From Mycolicibacterium tusciae (lineage in GTDB: Bacteria; Actinomycetota; Actinomycetes; Mycobacteriales; Mycobacteriaceae), in NCBI RefSeq assembly GCF_002086795.1, contig NZ_MVIM01000022.1:1-64000 (forward strand): 64,000 nucleotides of DNA, read 5' to 3'. Of this stretch, positions 26,392 to 34,955 are shown piece after piece (the first letter of the stretch is position 1; the number at the start of each line of letters is the position of its first letter). The translations under genes were made by a program, and so were the position numbers. Under the pieces are notes generated by a model. It saw only the letters and a program-made list of their open reading frames with translations, was not told where the DNA came from and did no database searches.

Positions 26392-27633
26392 ATGCTCGAA
26401 TGGACAGACGTTGACCTTGCCGTGCGCGACGCCGTACGGGAGTTCGTAGACAAAGAGATACGACCCCATGTCGACGATCTCGAAAGCGGCGACATGGAGC
26501 CCTACCCGATTATCCGCAAGCTGTTCGCGACGTTCGGCATCGCCGACATGGCGCGTGAGTCGCTGAACAAGCGGCTGGCCAAGCTTCGCGACGGCGGCGA
26601 GTCGTCCGGCAAATCCTCGGGCGGCGGCGGCATGTTCGGCGGCGGTTCCGGCGGCATGGGCTTCGTGGTGGTCAGCGAGCTATGCAAGGTATCGATGGGC
26701 ATCGTCACCGGTATGGGGGTCAGCCTCGGGCTGACGGTGCCGACGATCCAGGGCCGCGGCACGCTGGCCCAGCAGGAACGCTGGCTGCCGGATCTGGTCA
26801 CCTACGACAAGATCGGCGCCTGGGCGATCACCGAACCCGATTCGGGCTCGGATGCGTTCGGCGGCATGAAGTCCTACGTAGTGCGTGACGGGGACGACTA
26901 CATCCTCAACGGTCAGAAGACGTTCATCACCAACGGTCCTGACGCCGATGTGGTCGTGGTGTACGCGAAGCTTGACGAGGGCGACGGCGCCGACAAGCGT
27001 GACCGCAAGGTCCTGACGTTCGTGCTCGATCGCGGCATGGAGGGCTTCGTCCAGTCAAAGCCGTTCAGCAAGATGGGTATTCACAGTTCCCGCACAGGCG
27101 AATTGTTCTTCAACAATGTGCGCCTGGGCCGGGACAGGTTGCTCGGTGAAACCGAAGACAGTTCAGCCGGCGACGGGCGGGCCAGTGCACGGTCGAACTT
27201 CTCCGCCGAGCGGATCGGCGTCGCCGCAATGTCGCTAGGGGTCATCGAGGAATGCCTGCGGCTGTGTGTCGACTATGCGAAGACCCGAAAGCTGTGGGGT
27301 CAGGAAATCGGGCAGTTCCAGTTGATTCAGCTGAAGCTCGCGAATATGGAGGTGGCGCGAATGAACGTGCGCAACATCCTGTTCCGGGTGATCGAGTCGG
27401 CGGAGAAGGGTCAGCCGATCTCGCTGCCAGAGGCGTCGGCGATCAAGTGGTACTGCTCGCAGGCCGCCACCGACGTGGCGATGGAGGCGGTGCAGGTATT
27501 CGGCGGCAACGGGTACATGACCGAGTACCGGGTGGAGCAACTGGCCCGCGACGCGAAGTCACTGATGATCTACGCGGGCAGCAATGAGGTTCAAATCACC
27601 CACGTGGCGCGGGGTCTGCTGAACAACGCTTAG
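26392..27633 (+). CDS. acyl-CoA dehydrogenase (isovaleryl/long-chain-type active site)
   Basis: A flavoenzyme that oxidises acyl-CoA. FAD-binding WAITEPDSGSDAFG and QVFGGNGYMTEYRVEQLARD are clear. The usual catalytic Glu of the YEGT motif is Ala (IYAGSNEVQ, about residue 395), while a Glu is present at about 273 (SAERIG), the position used by isovaleryl-CoA and long-chain enzymes, so activity is likely retained. A Gly/Ser-rich insert (about residues 70-90) is unusual. The gene is coupled to the upstream MpaB-type gene; the substrate is unknown. Confidence 0.88.
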   Translation: MLEWTDVDLAVRDAVREFVDKEIRPHVDDLESGDMEPYPIIRKLFATFGIADMARESLNKRLAKLRDGGESSGKSSGGGGMFGGGSGGMGFVVVSELCKVSMGIVTGMGVSLGLTVPTIQGRGTLAQQERWLPDLVTYDKIGAWAITEPDSGSDAFGGMKSYVVRDGDDYILNGQKTFITNGPDADVVVVYAKLDEGDGADKRDRKVLTFVLDRGMEGFVQSKPFSKMGIHSSRTGELFFNNVRLGRDRLLGETEDSSAGDGRASARSNFSAERIGVAAMSLGVIEECLRLCVDYAKTRKLWGQEIGQFQLIQLKLANMEVARMNVRNILFRVIESAEKGQPISLPEASAIKWYCSQAATDVAMEAVQVFGGNGYMTEYRVEQLARDAKSLMIYAGSNEVQITHVARGLLNNA

Positions 27634-27974
27634 GCGGCCGGCGGAATCGGAGGGGTCCGCAGTTGCCGGTGGCTGAAAGACGACGTAGCGACCTCGTCGT
27701 GCAGAGCCCGCACGCGTTGGTAGATCCGCTGTGCGGTCGTATGCGGCATCGTCCCCGGACGGTACCGACCGCGGCGCAACCGCACGGCCCGGCCTTGGAA
27801 GATTTCCCAGCGCAACGCTTCCGACACCGACTTCGACGCGCGCCCAACCGGTCGGAAGCCGTGATACGCCAGCGCGTCGACCAGTTCGTCGATTGTCGCG
27901 GGACCATGGTCGAACAAGTACGCCGTGAGCAGGTACCGAAGATCGGTCCCCCTCACCTCCAGCGAGTCGGTCAT
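27630..27974 (-). CDS. small winged-helix-like protein, unknown
   Basis: A 114-aa protein with a helix-turn-helix-like pattern (YLLTAYLFDHGPATIDELVDAL, then KSVSEALRWEIFQG) and a basic wing (RAVRLRRGRYRPG). A DNA-binding role is an inference from this pattern only. Its 3' end overlaps the acyl-CoA dehydrogenase gene by 4 bp. It is divergent from the SDR gene and could share or control that promoter. Confidence 0.6.
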   Translation of the reverse strand: MTDSLEVRGTDLRYLLTAYLFDHGPATIDELVDALAYHGFRPVGRASKSVSEALRWEIFQGRAVRLRRGRYRPGTMPHTTAQRIYQRVRALHDEVATSSFSHRQLRTPPIPPAA

Positions 27975-28017
27975 GCGCCGACAATGGCACGGAGGTACGA
28001 CATGTCGCTTCGCCGAC

Positions 28018-28023
28018 TAGCCT
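28018..28023 (+). promoter_or_regulatory. -10 box of a leaderless mRNA (SDR gene)
   Basis: TAGCCT ends exactly 6 nt before the GTG at 28030, and there is no Shine-Dalgarno sequence, so the mRNA should begin at the start codon. Confidence 0.55.
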
Positions 28024-28029
28024 GATCAT

Positions 28030-28809
28030 GTGGACCTGAAGAACAAGACAGCGTTGATCACCGGATCCAGCGGTGGAATCGGCGAGGAGTTCGCCGTTCA
28101 GTTCGCGAAGCGCGGGGTGAACCTCGTGCTGGTCGCACGTCGCGCCGAAAAGCTCGCTGAGCTACGCACAAAGCTGACCGAGCAACATCCCGGCCTGACG
28201 GTCGACGTGATCACCGCCGATCTCGCCGTCCCAGGCTCCGGTCCCGACCTGGCGTCGAAGGTCAGCGACCTGGGCAAGACCATCGACATCCTCGTGAACA
28301 ACGCCGGCGTCGGTCTGCACGGCAAGTTCGTCGGGCAGGACACCGCCGCCAATGCGGCGCAGATCCAGCTGAATTGCGGCACCCTGGTCGACCTGACGGC
28401 GGCCTATCTCCCGGCCATGACGGCAGCAGGGCGCGGCATCGTCATCAACGTGGCATCGACCGCCGCGTTCCAGCCGACGCCGGGCATGGCGGTCTATGGC
28501 GCCACGAAGGCCTTCGTGCTGTCGTTTTCCGAGGCGCTCTGGCAAGAGTGCAAGGGAACCGGCGTGCGCGTTTTCGCACTCTGCCCGGGTGCGACGGAGA
28601 CGGAGTTCTTCGCGCGGACCGGAGAGGAATTCCTCACCGACGGCAGGCAGACCGCTAAACAGGTCGTCGACACCGCGATGGCGGCGCTGGACAAGTCCAC
28701 TCCGACCGTGGTCTCGGGTTGGCGAAACCTTCTGCTCGCCAACGGTTACCGGGTCACGCCTCGCAGGCTGATGGTGCAGATCTCCGAGCAGCTCCTGAAA
28801 GCCAACTAG
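28030..28809 (+). CDS. short-chain dehydrogenase/reductase
   Basis: A classical SDR of 259 aa: cofactor motif TGSSGGIG, NNAGV, the catalytic Ser in VASTAAF and the YGATK Tyr/Lys pair. A basic pattern after the second beta strand (VARRAEKL) suggests NADP(H). The C-terminal stretch with RRLMVQISEQLL has no membrane anchor. The GTG start follows a leaderless-type -10 box. The substrate is unknown. Confidence 0.88.
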   Translation: MDLKNKTALITGSSGGIGEEFAVQFAKRGVNLVLVARRAEKLAELRTKLTEQHPGLTVDVITADLAVPGSGPDLASKVSDLGKTIDILVNNAGVGLHGKFVGQDTAANAAQIQLNCGTLVDLTAAYLPAMTAAGRGIVINVASTAAFQPTPGMAVYGATKAFVLSFSEALWQECKGTGVRVFALCPGATETEFFARTGEEFLTDGRQTAKQVVDTAMAALDKSTPTVVSGWRNLLLANGYRVTPRRLMVQISEQLLKAN

Positions 28810-28862
28810 CGGCATCGGATGTAACGCCACGGCGGGATTCGGGCGCATTCTTCGCCATGCCG

Positions 28863-29645
28863 TTACAGACGGTGTGCCCGGGCGCTCTGATACAGACAGA
28901 TCGCCGCCGCCGATGCCACGTTGAGGCTTTCGGCGTTGCCAGGCATGGGGATTCGCACCCGTTGCGTGGCCATCTCGGCCAGTTCGGTCGCCAAGCCATG
29001 CGCCTCCGGTCCGAACAGCCATGCCGTGGGACTCGCGAGATCGGCTTGCAAATCTGGGCTGTCTAGCGATACTTCGCCGTCGACAGTGGTGGCGAGCACT
29101 GCAAGTCCGGCTGCAGCGATCGACGACACCGCCGTGGTGGCATCCGGCTCGGATACGACGGGAATCGAGAAGATACTTCCGGCCGAGGCACGCAGACACT
29201 TGCCGTTGTATGGATCGACGCTCTGGCCGGCGAGTACAACGGCGTCGGCTCCCATCGCGTCGGCGATGCGAATCAGGGTGCCCGCGTTACCGGGCTCGGA
29301 GATCTCCGCCGCGACCGCCAGCAGCCGTGGGGCATCGGCGAGGACGTCGGAAAGCAAGGTCTCGGGTACCGAGCACACCGCGACCAGGCCGACCGGAGTA
29401 ACCGTGTCCGACAACGCTTTCGCGGCTCGCTCCGTCACCACATACACGTCGGCATCGCTCAGCAGCGATGCGAAGCGGGCCTGCGCGGCTTCGGTGACGA
29501 AGACCTCGGAGACGAGTCCGCGCCGCATCGCGGCCTCCACGAGGTTGGGTCCCTCAGCGAGAAAACGTGCGGCGCGACGTCGTCCGACGTGGCGGTGCAG
29601 CTTGATCGCTGCCGCCACCCGGTCTGCGCGTTCGGTGAGCGTCAG
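28863..29645 (-). CDS. tsnR: SpoU-family RNA 2'-O-methyltransferase (TsnR-like)
   Basis: A SPOUT methyltransferase likely acting on 23S rRNA. The N-terminal substrate-binding domain contains HRHVGRRRAARFLAEGPNLV. SpoU motifs are EISEPGNAGTLIRIADAMGAD (motif 1), GPEAHGL (motif 2) and IPMPGNAESLNVASAAAI (motif 3). The conserved N-terminus (LTERADRV) requires an initiation codon at the CTG at 29645, which overlaps the rplT stop as CTGA; this gives 260 aa, the length I recall for M. tuberculosis TsnR. The first conventional codon, GTG at 29618, would drop nine residues. Confidence 0.85.
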   Translation of the reverse strand: MTLTERADRVAAAIKLHRHVGRRRAARFLAEGPNLVEAAMRRGLVSEVFVTEAAQARFASLLSDADVYVVTERAAKALSDTVTPVGLVAVCSVPETLLSDVLADAPRLLAVAAEISEPGNAGTLIRIADAMGADAVVLAGQSVDPYNGKCLRASAGSIFSIPVVSEPDATTAVSSIAAAGLAVLATTVDGEVSLDSPDLQADLASPTAWLFGPEAHGLATELAEMATQRVRIPMPGNAESLNVASAAAICLYQSARAHRL

Positions 29646-30031
29646 GCAGCCTCGCCCGACGGCGCATTGACATCGCTGGGCAGCGCAGCCTTGGCGACCT
29701 CCACCAGCGCGGTGAAGGCGGCGGGATCGCTGACGGCGATCTCGGCCAGGTTCTTGCGGTCCACCTCGACTCCGGCGGCCTTCAGGCCCTGGATCAACCG
29801 GTTGTAGGTGATGTCGTTGGCGCGGGCCGCCGCGTTGATCCGGGAGATCCACAGCTTGCGGAACTCGCCCTTGCGGGCACGCCGGTCACGGTAGGCATAG
29901 GTCAACGAATGCAGCTGCTGCTCTTTGGCTTTGCGATACAGCCGCGACCGCTGACCGCGGTAGCCCTTGGATGCCTTGAGTATGGTGCGGCGCTTCTTCT
30001 GCGCGTTTACTGCGCGCTTTACGCGTGCCAT
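29642..30031 (-). CDS. rplT: 50S ribosomal protein L20
   Basis: Binds 23S rRNA early in large-subunit assembly. The 129-aa protein has the basic N-terminus MARVKRAVNAQKKRR and the conserved GYRGQRSRLYRKAKEQ and LWISRINAAAR segments; the C-terminal tail after residue 115 is extended as in other mycobacteria. Third gene of the infC-rpmI-rplT operon. Confidence 0.97.
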   Translation of the reverse strand: MARVKRAVNAQKKRRTILKASKGYRGQRSRLYRKAKEQQLHSLTYAYRDRRARKGEFRKLWISRINAAARANDITYNRLIQGLKAAGVEVDRKNLAEIAVSDPAAFTALVEVAKAALPSDVNAPSGEAA

Positions 30032-30082
30032 GGGGGTTTTCCTCTTCGTTCAGGTTCGTTCAGGTCCGGACAGGGGGGCCTG

Positions 30083-30277
30083 TCAGCCGTTGAGCAGCTT
30101 CTTCACGCGCTTGACGTCGTTGGCCGCCACCTCGGTGCGGCCCTCGAGCCGGCGGGTGCGGCGGCTCGACTTGTGCTCGAGCAAGTGCCGCTTGTTGGCC
30201 TTCTGGCGCACGATCTTTCCGGATCCGGTGGTCCGGAACCGCTTGGAAGCGCCGCTGTGGGTCTTCGCCTTTGGCAT
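30083..30277 (-). CDS. rpmI: 50S ribosomal protein L35
   Basis: A 64-aa basic protein with the L35 pattern MPKAKTHSGASKRFR, GKIVRQKANKRHLLEHKSSRRTR and a C-terminal KKLLNG. It lies between infC (12 bp before) and rplT, the universal order. Confidence 0.96.
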   Translation of the reverse strand: MPKAKTHSGASKRFRTTGSGKIVRQKANKRHLLEHKSSRRTRRLEGRTEVAANDVKRVKKLLNG

Positions 30278-30288
30278 GTGTCCTCAGT

Positions 30289-30897
30289 TCAGTTCGGTGG
30301 TGTTTCGGTCGGTGCGCTCTCGGCGGGCTGTGCGCGTTGCGCAGCCGGAGCGTCGGCATCGTGCGCCGCCTTGGCGCGAGTCTTCGCGCCGCGATGCGGT
30401 GCCAGCACCATCGTCATGTTGCGGCCGTCCTGCTTGGCCGACGTCTCGACGAAGCCGTAATCGGCGACGTCGGCGCCCAGCCGCTGCAGGAGTCGGTAGC
30501 CCAGCTCGGGCCTCGACTGCTCGCGTCCGCGGAACATGATGGTCACCTTGACCTTGGATCCCGCTTGCAGGAAGCGGACCACGTGTCCCTTTTTGGTCTC
30601 GTAGTCGTGCGGGTCGATCTTGGGACGCAGCTTCTGTTCCTTTACGACGGTCTGCTGCTGGTTCTTGCGAGACTCGCGTGCCTTCTGGGCCGTCTCGTAT
30701 TTGAACTTGCCGTAGTCCATGATCTTGCAAACCGGTGGTTTGGCGTCCGGGGCTACTTCGACAAGGTCGAGATCGGCATCCGCGGCGACGCGGAGAGCGT
30801 CTTCGATGCGCACTATGCCTACCTGCTCGCCGCCTGGTCCGATGAGACGGACTTCAGGTACGCGGATGCGCTCGTTGACGCGGGTCTCAGTGCTGAT
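30289..30897 (-). CDS. infC: translation initiation factor IF-3 (ATC start)
   Basis: Keeps 30S subunits free and checks start-codon selection. The N-domain (RVNERIRVPEVRLIG), linker helix (YETAQKARESRKNQQ) and C-domain (GHVVRFLQAGSKVKVTIMFRGRE) are complete; the tail is Ala-rich. The conserved sequence begins STETRVNERI immediately after an ATC codon at 30897, and a perfect AGGAGG lies 3-4 nt before that ATC, so ATC is the likely start (202 aa). A GTG at 30930 lies before the Shine-Dalgarno box and is less likely. Rare starts in infC let IF-3 repress its own synthesis (known in E. coli with ATT). Confidence 0.93.
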   Translation of the reverse strand: MSTETRVNERIRVPEVRLIGPGGEQVGIVRIEDALRVAADADLDLVEVAPDAKPPVCKIMDYGKFKYETAQKARESRKNQQQTVVKEQKLRPKIDPHDYETKKGHVVRFLQAGSKVKVTIMFRGREQSRPELGYRLLQRLGADVADYGFVETSAKQDGRNMTMVLAPHRGAKTRAKAAHDADAPAAQRAQPAESAPTETPPN

Positions 30898-30900
30898 GGG

Positions 30901-30906
30901 GCCTCC
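30901..30906 (-). promoter_or_regulatory. Shine-Dalgarno box fixing the infC ATC start
   Basis: The minus-strand AGGAGG is a full anti-16S match directly in front of the ATC at 30897 and lies downstream of the alternative GTG at 30930, so it can serve only the ATC. Confidence 0.75.
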
Positions 30907-30944
30907 TATGTTGTCGTCTAGGAACCCCACCCATCAGCATCTGT

Positions 30945-31001
30945 TCAAAGAACAGAAAAGCCCTGCTCAAAGCAGGGCCCAAAGCCGACCAGGACAGGCA
31001 T
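30945..31001 (-). CDS. possible infC leader peptide (18 aa)
   Basis: An ATG at 31001 opens a reading frame for MPVLVGFGPCFEQGFSVL that runs through the terminator-like hairpin and stops inside the third hairpin. Three of 18 residues are Phe. Only a weak AGG precedes the ATG. Translation would melt the hairpin, so it could act in attenuation, but chance cannot be excluded. Confidence 0.22.
   Translation of the reverse strand: MPVLVGFGPCFEQGFSVL
30956..30978 (-). terminator. terminator-like hairpin in the infC leader
   Basis: Stem of 8 bp with a 3-nt loop followed by four T on the minus strand, 59 nt or more before the infC start. The short U-run suggests conditional rather than complete termination. 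Confidence 0.45.
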
Positions 31002-31111
31002 CGGATGCCTGTGACCGGACCGCTGTACCGGTATGGTCAGCGGTGGGAGTGGGACTCCACTTGCTGTCCCTGGCGTACGCCGGGACGGTCGCGCGTGCAA
31101 GTCTAGCAGGC

Positions 31112-31474
31112 ATGACCCAGGATCCCGCATCGCCGGAACCGGCCGCCGAGCTGCCGACCCGCGAGCTGGCCGATATTCCCGCCGTCGAGGTGATCACCCG
31201 GTCGGCGGTCATGTTGATGAGCGCCGCCGCCGAGAAGCTCGGGTTGTCGGCCGAGGACCCCGATGAGAGCCCGCACCGCGACCTCGACGAGGCGCGCCGG
31301 CTGATCACCGCGCTCGCGGGGCTGGTGACGGCGTCCGCCGAGTACCTCGGCCCCCACGCCGGACCGGTGCGCGACGGTCTGAAGAGCCTGCAGCTCGCGT
31401 TCCGCGAAGCGAGTGCCGCGCCGGAGGAACCGGGTCACGGTCCCGGGGAGAAATACACCGGCCCCGTCTGGTAG
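31112..31474 (+). CDS. DUF1844 domain protein
   Basis: A 120-aa actinobacterial protein with the DUF1844 core (VEVITRSAVMLMSAAAEKLGL, then DLDEARRLITALAGLV and GPVRDGLKSLQLAFREA), mostly helical and acidic, with a Gly/Pro-rich tail. The function is unknown. It is divergent from infC, so their promoters share the 31013-31111 interval. Confidence 0.8.
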   Translation: MTQDPASPEPAAELPTRELADIPAVEVITRSAVMLMSAAAEKLGLSAEDPDESPHRDLDEARRLITALAGLVTASAEYLGPHAGPVRDGLKSLQLAFREASAAPEEPGHGPGEKYTGPVW

Positions 31475-31519
31475 CCAGTACCACCAATTTCGCGGGTCGA
31501 GCGCATATCCTCGCGCTTT

Positions 31520-34500
31520 ATGACGGTGACTAGTCCGGCCAGCTCTGCGAGCATCGCAAAGGCGCGCCGTACCTCCGCCTTCAGGTGGGTGCCCGCCGCG
31601 GCCGGCTGGACGGTCGGCATCATCGCCACCCTGTCGCTGCTGGCGAGTGTGTCGCCGTTCGTGCGCGCGCTGATCAAGGTGCCACGCGAGTTCGTCAACG
31701 ACTACATCTTCAACTTCCCCGACACCAGCTTCGCGTGGGCGTTCGTGCTGGCGCTGCTGGCCGCCGCGCTCGCGGCCCGCAAGAGCATCGCGTGGTGGAT
31801 TCTCGTCGGATACATGGTCGCGGCCCTCGGCTGGAACGTCGGCGACCTCGTCTCGGGTGACGAAACGTGGCTCCAGGAAAGCGGTGAGGTCGTCGGCCTG
31901 GCTTTCCACCTCGCCGCCATCGCGTTCCTCGTGCTGGCCCGCAAGGAGTTCTGGGCCAAGGTACGCCGTGGCGCCCTGATCAAGGCGGCGGCAACACTGG
32001 TCGCGGGGCTGGCCGTCGGCACCCTGATCGGTTGGGGTCTGATCGAGCTCTTCCCTGGATCACTCGCCCGCGAGGACCGCTTCTTCTACGCACTGAATCG
32101 GGTAGGCGCTTTTGCGGGTGCCAGCTCGGACTCGTTCACCGGTCACCCACACGTGTTCATCAATGCCCTGCTGGGTCTCTTCGGCGCACTGGCGCTGATG
32201 GTCGCGGCGATCGTGTTGTTCCAGTCGCAGCGCGCGGAGAACGCACTCACCGGCGAAGACGAGTCGGCGATCCGCGGACTGCTCGAGTTGTACGGCAAGA
32301 ACGACTCTCTGGGCTATTTCGCGACCCGCCGCGACAAGGCCGTGGTGTTCGCACCGTCCGGCCGCGCCGCCGTCACCTACCGCGTCGAAGTCGGTGTCTG
32401 CCTTGCCAGCGGCGATCCCGTCGGCGACCCCAAAGCGTGGCCGCAGGCGATCGAGGCGTGGCTGGTGCTGTGTCAGGCCTACGGGTGGGCACCGGGGGTG
32501 ATGGGAGCGAGTTCGACTGGTGCTGAGGCGTTTCGCGCGGCTGGTCTCAATGCTCTGCAACTCGGCGACGAGGCGATTCTGTATCCGGACAACTTCCGCT
32601 TGTCGGGCCCGGACATGCGCGCGGTGCGGCAGGCGGTGACGCGTGCGCGGCGCGCCGGTGCCTCGGTGCGGATCCGCCGACATCGCGATCTCGACGCCGA
32701 CGAGATGGCCAAGGTGGTCGAGCGGGCCGACACCTGGCGCGATACCGAAGACGAGCGCGGGTTCTCCATGGCGTTGGGCCGGCTGGGCGATCCGGCCGAC
32801 GGTGACTGCCTACTCGTGGAGGCGATTCAGCCCGGGGTCGACGGTGAACAGGTCGTCGCGATGCTCTCCCTCGTGCCGTGGGGCGCCAATGGGGCCTCGC
32901 TGGACCTCATGCGCCGGTCACCGCAATCCCCCAACGGCACCATCGAACTCATGGTCAGCGAGCTGTGCATGCAGGCCGAAGGCATTGGGGTGACGCGTGT
33001 TTCGCTGAACTTTGCGATGTTCCGCTCGGCGTTCGAACAAGGCGCCCAGCTGGGTGCGGGCCCGGTCGCACGGCTGTGGCGGGCGCTGCTGGTGTTCTTC
33101 TCTCGCTGGTGGCAGCTGGAGACGCTGTACCGCTCGAACATGAAGTATCAGCCCGAATGGGTGCCGCGCTATGCGTGCTACGAGGACGCGCGACTGGTCC
33201 CCCGAGTCGGGGTGGCGTCGGTGATCGCCGAAGGCTTCCTGGTGCTTCCGTTCTCACGCAGGCACGAGCAACCGCACACCGGTCACCACATCGCGGTGCC
33301 GCAAAGCATCATCGACCGCGGTCTGTTGCACCATGACGGCACCGCCCCCGACGTCGACGAACTGGAAGTCGGACTGGACGAGGAGGAACAGTCCCGTCTG
33401 CCCGAACAGGTCCGGGTCCGGATGGCCAAGCTCAAGACATTGCAGGACAACGGCGTCGACGCCTACCCGGTCGGCGAGCAACCCAGCCACACGATCCTTG
33501 CCGCGATCGAGTCCGAGGGTGCGAGCACACTGACCGTCGCGGGCCGCGTGCTACGCATTCGGGACTACGGCGGCGTGCTGTTTGCGCAGCTGCGCGACTG
33601 GTCGGGGGAAGTACAACTGCTGCTTGACAACTCGCAGCTCGGCGACGGAACGACGGCCGATTTCACGCATGCCATCGATCTGGGCGACCTGATCCAGGTG
33701 ACGGGCACGATGGGTTACAGCAAGAAGGGCACGCGGTCGCTGATCGTGCTCAGCTGGCGGTTGATCGGTAAATGCCTGCGCCCACTGCCCGACAAATGGA
33801 AAGGGCTGACCGACCAGGAGGCGCGGGTGCGCGCCCGCTACGTCGACCTGGCCATCAACACCGAGGCCCGCGACCTGATCCGGGCGCGCAGCGGTGTTCT
33901 GCACGCGATCCGCGAAAACCTCTTCGACAAGGGATTTTTGGAGGTCGAGACACCGATACTCCAACAGATTCACGGCGGCGCCAACGCCAGGCCGTTCCTG
34001 ACGCACATCAACGCCTATGACCTCGATCTGTATCTGCGGATCGCTCCCGAGCTCTACCTCAAGCGTCTGTGCGTGGGTGGTGTCGAGCGCGTCTTCGAGC
34101 TGGGCCGGGCATTCCGCAACGAGGGCGTCGACTTCAGCCACAATCCGGAGTTCACGCTGCTGGAGGCCTATCAGGCGCACGCCGACTACAACGTGTGGAT
34201 TGACGGTTGCCGGCAGTTGATCCAGAACGCCGCTCAGGCCGCCAACGGAGCGCAGGTGTTCATGCGTCCCCGCGAAAACGGCACGCTGGAACCCGTTGAT
34301 ATTTCAGGTGAGTGGACGGTCAAGACCGTGCACGAGGCGGTGTCGGAGGCGCTGGGCGAACAGATCGGGCCCGAGACGGACCTGACGACGCTACGCAAGC
34401 TGTGCGACGGCGCAAGGATTCCCTATCTGACCCACTGGGACGCCGGTGCGGTGGTGCTCGAACTGTACGAGCACCTGGTCGAGGACCACACCGAAGCGCC

Positions 34501-34852
34501 CACGTTCTACAAGGACTTCCCCACATCGGTGTCGCCGCTGACGAGGCCGCACCGCAGCATCCCCGGCGTGGCAGAACGATGGGACCTGGTGGCGTGGGGC
34601 GTCGAATTGGGCACGGCATACAGCGAGTTGACCGATCCCGTCGAGCAGCGGCGCCGGCTGCAGGAGCAGTCGCTGCTGGCCTCGGGCGGCGACCCCGAGG
34701 CCATGGAACTCGACGAAGACTTCCTGCAGGCGATGGAATACGCGATGCCGCCGACCGGTGGCCTCGGCATGGGTGTGGACCGCGTCGTCATGCTGATCAC
34801 GGGCCGCAGCATTCGCGAAACTCTGCCGTTCCCCTTGGCCAAACCGCGTTAG
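31520..34852 (+). CDS. lysX: lysyl-phosphatidylglycerol synthetase / lysyl-tRNA synthetase fusion
   Basis: A 1110-aa membrane enzyme that charges tRNA-Lys and transfers lysine to phosphatidylglycerol, giving cationic lipid and resistance to cationic peptides. It has about six N-terminal membrane segments (residues 20-240), an MprF-type DUF2156 transferase domain (about 245-590, with the LGDEAILYPDNFRLSG region), an OB fold (about 660-740, VAGRVLRIRDYG), and a class II LysRS catalytic domain (motif 2 in ELGRAFRNEGVDFSHNPEFT, motif 3 GLGMGVDRVVML). Length and order match LysX of M. tuberculosis (Rv1640c). No operon partner is obvious. Confidence 0.96.
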   Translation: MTVTSPASSASIAKARRTSAFRWVPAAAGWTVGIIATLSLLASVSPFVRALIKVPREFVNDYIFNFPDTSFAWAFVLALLAAALAARKSIAWWILVGYMVAALGWNVGDLVSGDETWLQESGEVVGLAFHLAAIAFLVLARKEFWAKVRRGALIKAAATLVAGLAVGTLIGWGLIELFPGSLAREDRFFYALNRVGAFAGASSDSFTGHPHVFINALLGLFGALALMVAAIVLFQSQRAENALTGEDESAIRGLLELYGKNDSLGYFATRRDKAVVFAPSGRAAVTYRVEVGVCLASGDPVGDPKAWPQAIEAWLVLCQAYGWAPGVMGASSTGAEAFRAAGLNALQLGDEAILYPDNFRLSGPDMRAVRQAVTRARRAGASVRIRRHRDLDADEMAKVVERADTWRDTEDERGFSMALGRLGDPADGDCLLVEAIQPGVDGEQVVAMLSLVPWGANGASLDLMRRSPQSPNGTIELMVSELCMQAEGIGVTRVSLNFAMFRSAFEQGAQLGAGPVARLWRALLVFFSRWWQLETLYRSNMKYQPEWVPRYACYEDARLVPRVGVASVIAEGFLVLPFSRRHEQPHTGHHIAVPQSIIDRGLLHHDGTAPDVDELEVGLDEEEQSRLPEQVRVRMAKLKTLQDNGVDAYPVGEQPSHTILAAIESEGASTLTVAGRVLRIRDYGGVLFAQLRDWSGEVQLLLDNSQLGDGTTADFTHAIDLGDLIQVTGTMGYSKKGTRSLIVLSWRLIGKCLRPLPDKWKGLTDQEARVRARYVDLAINTEARDLIRARSGVLHAIRENLFDKGFLEVETPILQQIHGGANARPFLTHINAYDLDLYLRIAPELYLKRLCVGGVERVFELGRAFRNEGVDFSHNPEFTLLEAYQAHADYNVWIDGCRQLIQNAAQAANGAQVFMRPRENGTLEPVDISGEWTVKTVHEAVSEALGEQIGPETDLTTLRKLCDGARIPYLTHWDAGAVVLELYEHLVEDHTEAPTFYKDFPTSVSPLTRPHRSIPGVAERWDLVAWGVELGTAYSELTDPVEQRRRLQEQSLLASGGDPEAMELDEDFLQAMEYAMPPTGGLGMGVDRVVMLITGRSIRETLPFPLAKPR

Positions 34853-34955
34853 TCAACCGGTGACTCGGCTCCTAACGCCAGCCCAACAGCCGGATTGATC
34901 AACTGTTCTCGGGTCGGAAATCGCGCAATCGCGCGCCCAACTGATTGGAGAACAG

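Larger units (their letters stand above)
30941..31012 (-). promoter_or_regulatory. structured infC leader with three hairpins (possible attenuator)
   Basis: On the minus strand the leader folds in series: an 8-bp perfect hairpin (31012-30994, CGG-type loop), an 8-bp GC-rich hairpin (30978-30960, arms GCCCTGCT/AGCAGGGC) followed by TTTT, and a 6-bp hairpin (30955-30941, CTGTTC/GAACAG). The middle one looks like an intrinsic terminator placed before infC. Regulation by L20, IF-3 or translation of a leader peptide is possible; the sequence alone cannot tell. Confidence 0.55.
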
